From assembly GCA_050297855.1 (NCBI GenBank), contig JBNKTC010000002.1, positions 178,255 to 242,254 on the forward strand: 64,000 nt of DNA. The letters run 5' to 3'. Under the pieces are notes generated by a model. It saw only the letters and a program-made list of their open reading frames with translations. It did no database searches and was not told where the DNA came from. The translations under genes and the position numbers were made by a program. The stretch's first letter is position 1, and each line of letters starts with the position of its first letter. Shown in pieces: positions 59,942 through 64,000 of the stretch. The DNA comes from SZUA-545 sp050297855 (GTDB lineage: Bacteria; Campylobacterota; Campylobacteria; Campylobacterales; SZUA-545).

Positions 59942-61636
59942 CTAGAAGAGGTACTCCTTGAGCTGAACCGAAAAAATAAAATTGTTATATGCCTTGTCGC
60001 TCTCCATCCAGCCGGGGTTGATACCCCCGTATTCGGTGGTCATGCTTACGGTGAGTTTTGCGAGGGAGTAGATGAGTGACGAGGTGTAAAGCGATGCCTG
60101 ATCCTGTGCCTTGTCATAGAAAGAGTATGAAGTGGCATAGGCGTAATCGGTAGTAAACATCAGGCCTTGCGTCCATTCATTGGCCATCGAAGGGATCAGC
60201 TGGGAGGGAAAAAGGGTAAAGGCCATTTTAACACTTCGTCCGCTGTCTTCCGAGAGCTGTTTGACACTATAAAACTGTTCGTTTGAGAGCAGTTCGTGGT
60301 ATGCCTGCTGTGCATCGATATTGACGGATGCCTGGAGCCAGTTATAGAGGTACTTGGATATGTCGAAATGGGTTTTATAAAGGACGAATCGTTTGTTCGC
60401 TTCGTAGTTTTTGATCCCGTCGGGATTATCGTCCGCATCGAACCAGTCCATCCCTTTTCGGTATTTAAGATCGAACGTAATCGACCCGGCCGGGATGTTT
60501 TTTTGATAGGAAATGCCCATTTCGGCTGACGTGACGTTATGGCTTGAGACTTCGACCAGTGTCTGGTTGATAAAGCTTTTGTTTTTCCGGTGTTGGATAT
60601 CTCCCTCCAGCAGGAGCTTCTGCGCCTGGTCTCTGAAAAGAACGTAGTTAAGCGTGAAGTTGTCCGTATAGACGAACCCGTGGGATACAAAAGTGGTGTT
60701 GCTCCCCTTGATCACCGAGCGGTATTTGGATTCCGAGTGCGTAATATCAAAAAGTGTATAGCCGAAAGGAACCGTGAAAGAGAGCATGGAGCTACGATCG
60801 TATATCTCATCGTTATCCCCGTCTTTTTGGCTCATACTACCGCTGATCTTGTCATTGAGTGCCAGGAGGTTTTCTGCACTGGCGGAGAGGGACCAGGTGA
60901 CGGGCTTGGCATATTTCTCCCCGTCGTTTCTGTAGGAGAGAACCGGTTTGAAAATCTGACGTTCGACGGTTTTGACATAAAGCAGGCTGCCGTTTTTATT
61001 TTTTCCCGGTTCTATGGACATCGTGACGTTTTGCGAAGGGAGCCGTTTGATCTGCTCGATCCCCTGGTCGATATCCTTGATATTAAGACTCTCCCCTTTT
61101 AAAAAAGGGAAAGCCATATCCCGTTGCAACCTGTCTAAAAAAGAGTTGTCGTTAAAGACGATATCTTCGATCCAGCCTTCGGAGACCGTTATCTCCAAAA
61201 TACCGTCCTTAGTCGCAAGTTGCGGGAGCTTGAGGTTGGCTTTTGAGGTGATATAGCCTCTGTTATGGTAGTGAAGCGTAATGGTATGGAGAAGGTTTTC
61301 GATATCTTTAGGAGAAAGGCACTGGTCGAGAAACGGAGCTGTCAACAGACGCTTGGCTTTTTTCGTCAAGTGGCTCTCGCCTGTAAAAATGATCGTGTGA
61401 ATGGTGACACACTGTTCGCCTCTCCCCTTGTCGGTGATCTCGGGGATTTCCGTCTCTTTAAATTCCATGAGTGGTTTAAACGGTCGTGTCATGTTCTCTT
61501 TGATACGTTTATCGAGGTCCTGGGTGTGCCCGTGCAAAAACTCGTTTAACTCCCTTTGATCAGGCAGCGGAGCCGCTGCCGACAGTACGAGAAGGAAAAA
61601 AGTTGTGAAAAGGAAGGTGAATCTTAGGATATTCAT
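59942..61636 (-). CDS. TpsB-type outer-membrane transporter (ShlB/FhaC/HecB family)
   Basis: A 564-residue two-partner secretion translocator. Signal peptide (1-21); POTRA domains (about 70-220) with CVTIHTIIFTGESHLT and GYITSKANLKLPQL-like strands of the ShlB POTRA_2 type; then a barrel (about 230-564) with alternating strands and the terminal Phe (QLKEYLF). It exports the TpsA protein encoded by the divergent gene to the right. Its ATG overlaps the stop of the Sel1-like gene, so the two are translated together. Confidence 0.88.
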   Translation of the reverse strand: MNILRFTFLFTTFFLLVLSAAAPLPDQRELNEFLHGHTQDLDKRIKENMTRPFKPLMEFKETEIPEITDKGRGEQCVTIHTIIFTGESHLTKKAKRLLTAPFLDQCLSPKDIENLLHTITLHYHNRGYITSKANLKLPQLATKDGILEITVSEGWIEDIVFNDNSFLDRLQRDMAFPFLKGESLNIKDIDQGIEQIKRLPSQNVTMSIEPGKNKNGSLLYVKTVERQIFKPVLSYRNDGEKYAKPVTWSLSASAENLLALNDKISGSMSQKDGDNDEIYDRSSMLSFTVPFGYTLFDITHSESKYRSVIKGSNTTFVSHGFVYTDNFTLNYVLFRDQAQKLLLEGDIQHRKNKSFINQTLVEVSSHNVTSAEMGISYQKNIPAGSITFDLKYRKGMDWFDADDNPDGIKNYEANKRFVLYKTHFDISKYLYNWLQASVNIDAQQAYHELLSNEQFYSVKQLSEDSGRSVKMAFTLFPSQLIPSMANEWTQGLMFTTDYAYATSYSFYDKAQDQASLYTSSLIYSLAKLTVSMTTEYGGINPGWMESDKAYNNFIFSVQLKEYLF

Positions 61637-62442
61637 AGATTGCTTTTGAGTTTTTCGTTATCCTCGATTTCGCTTAATATCTTTACGGCTTCCTTCTGGG
61701 CTTCGATGATCTCTTCGTATTTCAACTGTTTTGAGAGTTCGTTAAGCTTTCCTGTCGCCTGGGTGATCCCGAAGTGGGATGCCAGGTTGTAATAGGTGTG
61801 GGCTTTTGCCGGTAGTTTTGCGGTACCGCGTCCCGTTTCAAAGTCGACGGCCGATTCATAAAGGGCTTTGGGGTTCCCCTGTTTTGCCGCTTTTATAAAC
61901 CACTCATGGGCAGCTTCACGGTCAGCTTTCGCCCCTTTCCCCTCAAGATAGAGGTAGGCGACGGCGACCTGGGCCGGAAGATAGCCCGCTTCTGCGGAAA
62001 GTTTGATGTTTTCAAATCCTCTGACGATGTCTTTTTTGATCACTTCGCCCTGGAAGTACATCGATCCCAATGTATAGAGGACTTCGCCGTCTCCGCTTGC
62101 CGCAGCCTTTTCCAGGTAAGAGAGGGCTCTTTGATAATCCTGAAGCACCAGCCCGCCTTTGATATACAAGAACGCCAGGTGTTTGTCCGCCTTGCTCTCA
62201 TTATGGTCGGAAGCGTTGAAATAGTAGACCAGCGCTTTTTTAGTATCCTTTTTGATACCGGTACCCATCTCGTACATCCTGCCCAGGTAGTACATCGCTT
62301 CGGCATTATCCGATTCCACAGCCTTTGAAAAAAGCTCAAAAGCCTTTTGATACCGCTCTTTTTTAAAGGCATCCAGCCCCTCTTTGATGTCGGCAGCAAG
62401 CGTCAGGTCCACAGCGAGGAAAAACATTAAAACTTTATACAT
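61633..62442 (-). CDS. Exported Sel1-repeat (TPR-like) protein
   Basis: A 269-residue protein with a signal peptide (about 1-17, FFLAVDLTLAA) and about five Sel1-like repeats, such as AEAMYYLGRMYEMGTGIKKD, GEVLYTLGSMYFQGEVIKKD and PAQVAVAYLYLEGKGAKADR. Such repeats mediate protein contacts. Being translationally coupled to tpsB and facing tpsA, it may assist passage or folding of the exoprotein in the periplasm; that role is inferred from position only. Confidence 0.82.
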   Translation of the reverse strand: MYKVLMFFLAVDLTLAADIKEGLDAFKKERYQKAFELFSKAVESDNAEAMYYLGRMYEMGTGIKKDTKKALVYYFNASDHNESKADKHLAFLYIKGGLVLQDYQRALSYLEKAAASGDGEVLYTLGSMYFQGEVIKKDIVRGFENIKLSAEAGYLPAQVAVAYLYLEGKGAKADREAAHEWFIKAAKQGNPKALYESAVDFETGRGTAKLPAKAHTYYNLASHFGITQATGKLNELSKQLKYEEIIEAQKEAVKILSEIEDNEKLKSNL

Positions 62443-62572
62443 CTGCAGGTTTCCTTAACATTTTTTCTTCAAATTTTATTCAAAACTTTATTAAATATTT
62501 ATTTAACAAATTATAAAATTAATAATAAGCATTAGTTCTTCTTAATTTATTTCTAACATTAAAGGAATCCCG
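62443..62572. promoter_or_regulatory. AT-rich divergent promoter region of the TPS locus
   Basis: 130 bp between the Sel1-like and tpsA starts, dominated by A/T with several TATAAA/TTTAT tracts (for example around 62486-62525). It must drive transcription both ways. No single -10 box is decisive and no terminator or ORF is present. Confidence 0.5.
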
Positions 62573-64000
62573 ATGAGACGTCATTCGTTTCTTTCGCAGG
62601 CACTTTCCGTATTTGTTTCCTGGCACATGGTATTTTCTCCTTTTTTTGTATTGTCGGCCGCGGATATCAATCCCGACGGGACAACGCAGACGACAACGGA
62701 CACTGCACAAAATGGTGTGACTATCGTCAACATCGCCAAGCAGAACAGCGACGGGGTTTCCCACAATAAATACAACGACCTGAGTATCGAAGAGCGGGGC
62801 GTTATCTTTAATAACAGCGACCAGATCGGTGTCTCGCAGTTGGGCGGGGCCGTCGGTGCCAACCCCCACTTCGGCAGCGGAGACGGGGCCGCGGTCATCC
62901 TGAACGAAGTGACGGGGAACAGCCAGAGTAATATCCAGGGCTTCGCCGAGGTCTTCGGGAAGAAAGCGGACTTTATCCTTGCCAACCCCAACGGGATCGT
63001 CGTCAACGGCGGCGGGTTTATCAATGTCGGCCGTGCCTCCCTCATCACCGGGACACCGACACTCTCCGGTAGCGGATCGGTGCAATCGTTTGAGATGGGA
63101 CTGGGAGAACTGATCATCAGCGGACTGGGGCTTGATGCGAGGGATGCGGATACGGTCGACCTGGTTTCCCGGCTCCATAAGATCACGGGCCAGATCCTGG
63201 GGGGCAAAGACCTCGGGATCTTTGCCGGTAACGATACGTTCTATTATAACGAGCGCTTTATCGAATCCCTTCTGACCCAGACGACCGACGCCCAGGACGG
63301 TCTGGCCATCGATGCATCGGCATTGGGTTCCATGTATGCCGGAAGGATCCGGCTGATCGCCACGGAGAAGGGGCTCGGGGTCAACAGTGACGCCTTGCTG
63401 GTCGCCGAAGCCGAGGATATCCTGATCCAGGCGGACGGTTCGATCCAAACCAATATGATGTACGCTGAAAACTCTATTGATATCCATTCAAAAGGCAATA
63501 TTGAACTCAATGATGTGACATATGCGAATAAAGACGTTATAACAAAAAGCGAGCAAACGACTACGGTTCATTCAATCCTAAATGCTACATCGGTCAACTT
63601 GGAAAGCAAACAGCTGGTATTGGATGAAGGAAGTCAGACAATGGGGCTTGGAGGTGTGCAGTTAAAAGCTGAGAAGATACAACAGGAAGGCACAGTAGCA
63701 TCTTTCGAAGACATGTACGTAGATGTGGATGAGTTAGAAAATAGTGGTTTAATACAGGTAGAAGGTAACGCTTTTTTCAATTTAGGAACGACACGTAATA
63801 GTGGAGAAGTCTTTGTCTCTAAAGATTCAGTGATTGAGTCTGATAAGCTTGCAAATAGTGGTGTACTTTACAGTGCGGGAGCGACGAGCATCAGCAGCGG
63901 GAGTTTGCAAAACAGCGGAGCGATCCAGTCGGAGGCGGGTATTCAGTATAGCGGTACGACATTGGAGAATAGCGGAGCGATTGTAACGAATGAAGCAGTC
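62573..64000 (+). CDS. TpsA exoprotein, filamentous haemagglutinin-type (N-terminal part, runs off the window)
   Basis: 476 codons open to the right edge with no stop. Long signal peptide (about 1-31, ESPR-like start RRHSFLSQALSVFVSW). The TPS secretion domain (about 40-250) includes NEVTGNSQSNIQG, ILANPNGIVVNGGGF (N-P-N-G-I motif) and GRASLITGTP. Further on, beta-helix repeats with NSG-x-[IV/L] every 20-25 residues begin about residue 390. ATG 62573 is preceded by AAAGGAA. DNA falls from GC-rich to clearly AT-rich at about 63450 and rises again near 63870, so the passenger seems a mosaic. Partner of the divergent TpsB. Full length and C-terminal function (adhesin or toxin) lie outside. Confidence 0.88.
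   Translation, partial: MRRHSFLSQALSVFVSWHMVFSPFFVLSAADINPDGTTQTTTDTAQNGVTIVNIAKQNSDGVSHNKYNDLSIEERGVIFNNSDQIGVSQLGGAVGANPHFGSGDGAAVILNEVTGNSQSNIQGFAEVFGKKADFILANPNGIVVNGGGFINVGRASLITGTPTLSGSGSVQSFEMGLGELIISGLGLDARDADTVDLVSRLHKITGQILGGKDLGIFAGNDTFYYNERFIESLLTQTTDAQDGLAIDASALGSMYAGRIRLIATEKGLGVNSDALLVAEAEDILIQADGSIQTNMMYAENSIDIHSKGNIELNDVTYANKDVITKSEQTTTVHSILNATSVNLESKQLVLDEGSQTMGLGGVQLKAEKIQQEGTVASFEDMYVDVDELENSGLIQVEGNAFFNLGTTRNSGEVFVSKDSVIESDKLANSGVLYSAGATSISSGSLQNSGAIQSEAGIQYSGTTLENSGAIVTNEAV

Overview
The window reads as chromosomal DNA of a Campylobacterota (Epsilonproteobacteria) bacterium, most likely a comparatively GC-rich member of the Sulfurimonas/Sulfuricurvum group. The evidence is gene content and order: ispDF followed by an HP1021-type atypical response regulator, a Sat-like protein and pgpA (the HP1020-1021 / Cj1607-1610 arrangement); a four-subunit porCDAB 2-oxoacid:ferredoxin oxidoreductase; an aroQ-pepQ-folK-flhF-flhG-(membrane protein)-fliA-fliM-fliY operon; and an aminofutalosine deaminase of the futalosine menaquinone route. 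The genus is inferred and cannot be proven from the window.

Layout. 1-2.4 kb: end of mnmE, then purL. 2.5-10.3 kb (minus strand): macrodomain hydrolase, acyl-CoA-dehydrogenase-like protein, metH, mrp and thiC; thiC has a long, strongly folded leader that ends in an intrinsic terminator. 10.7-19.3 kb (plus): ispDF, HP1021-like regulator, Sat-like protein, pgpA, mgtE, a D-2-hydroxyacid dehydrogenase, a LOG protein, mnmA and a DUF89 phosphatase, mostly overlapping or nearly touching. 19.4-29.3 kb (plus): a cell-surface cluster made of a TPR/beta-barrel outer-membrane protein of the Slam (type XI secretion) kind, a secreted FecR-domain protein with a TbpB-like C-terminal barrel, a TPR-GT41 glycosyltransferase, a 1464-residue beta-helix/Ig-like exoprotein rich in N-X-S/T sequons, and a tiny lipoprotein.

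29.4-42.9 kb: EAL-HDOD protein, tsaD, a SurA-like chaperone, bioA (minus), a PpiD-like chaperone, ftsA, ftsZ, prmC (minus), a HAD phosphatase and porCDAB. 43-49 kb: sirtuin, a small Q/S-rich protein beside a two-component system, a DJ-1 protein, and a haem-c-type sensor kinase. 49.1-56.3 kb (minus): the flagellar regulatory and switch operon headed by aroQ. 56.4-59.8 kb: mqnF-sppA, a small lipoprotein, an exported protein and bioD. 59.9-64 kb: a two-partner secretion locus, with a Sel1 protein and TpsB on the minus strand diverging from a TpsA exoprotein that runs off the right edge.

The strongest candidates for something undescribed are (i) the 19.4-29.3 kb locus, which joins a putative type XI translocon and cargo to a cytoplasmic GT41 glycosyltransferase and a sequon-rich exoprotein; (ii) the structured thiC leader, in which I could not find the conserved TPP-riboswitch boxes; and (iii) the TPS exoprotein with an abrupt base-composition break. 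No tRNA, rRNA, CRISPR array, insertion sequence or prophage was seen.
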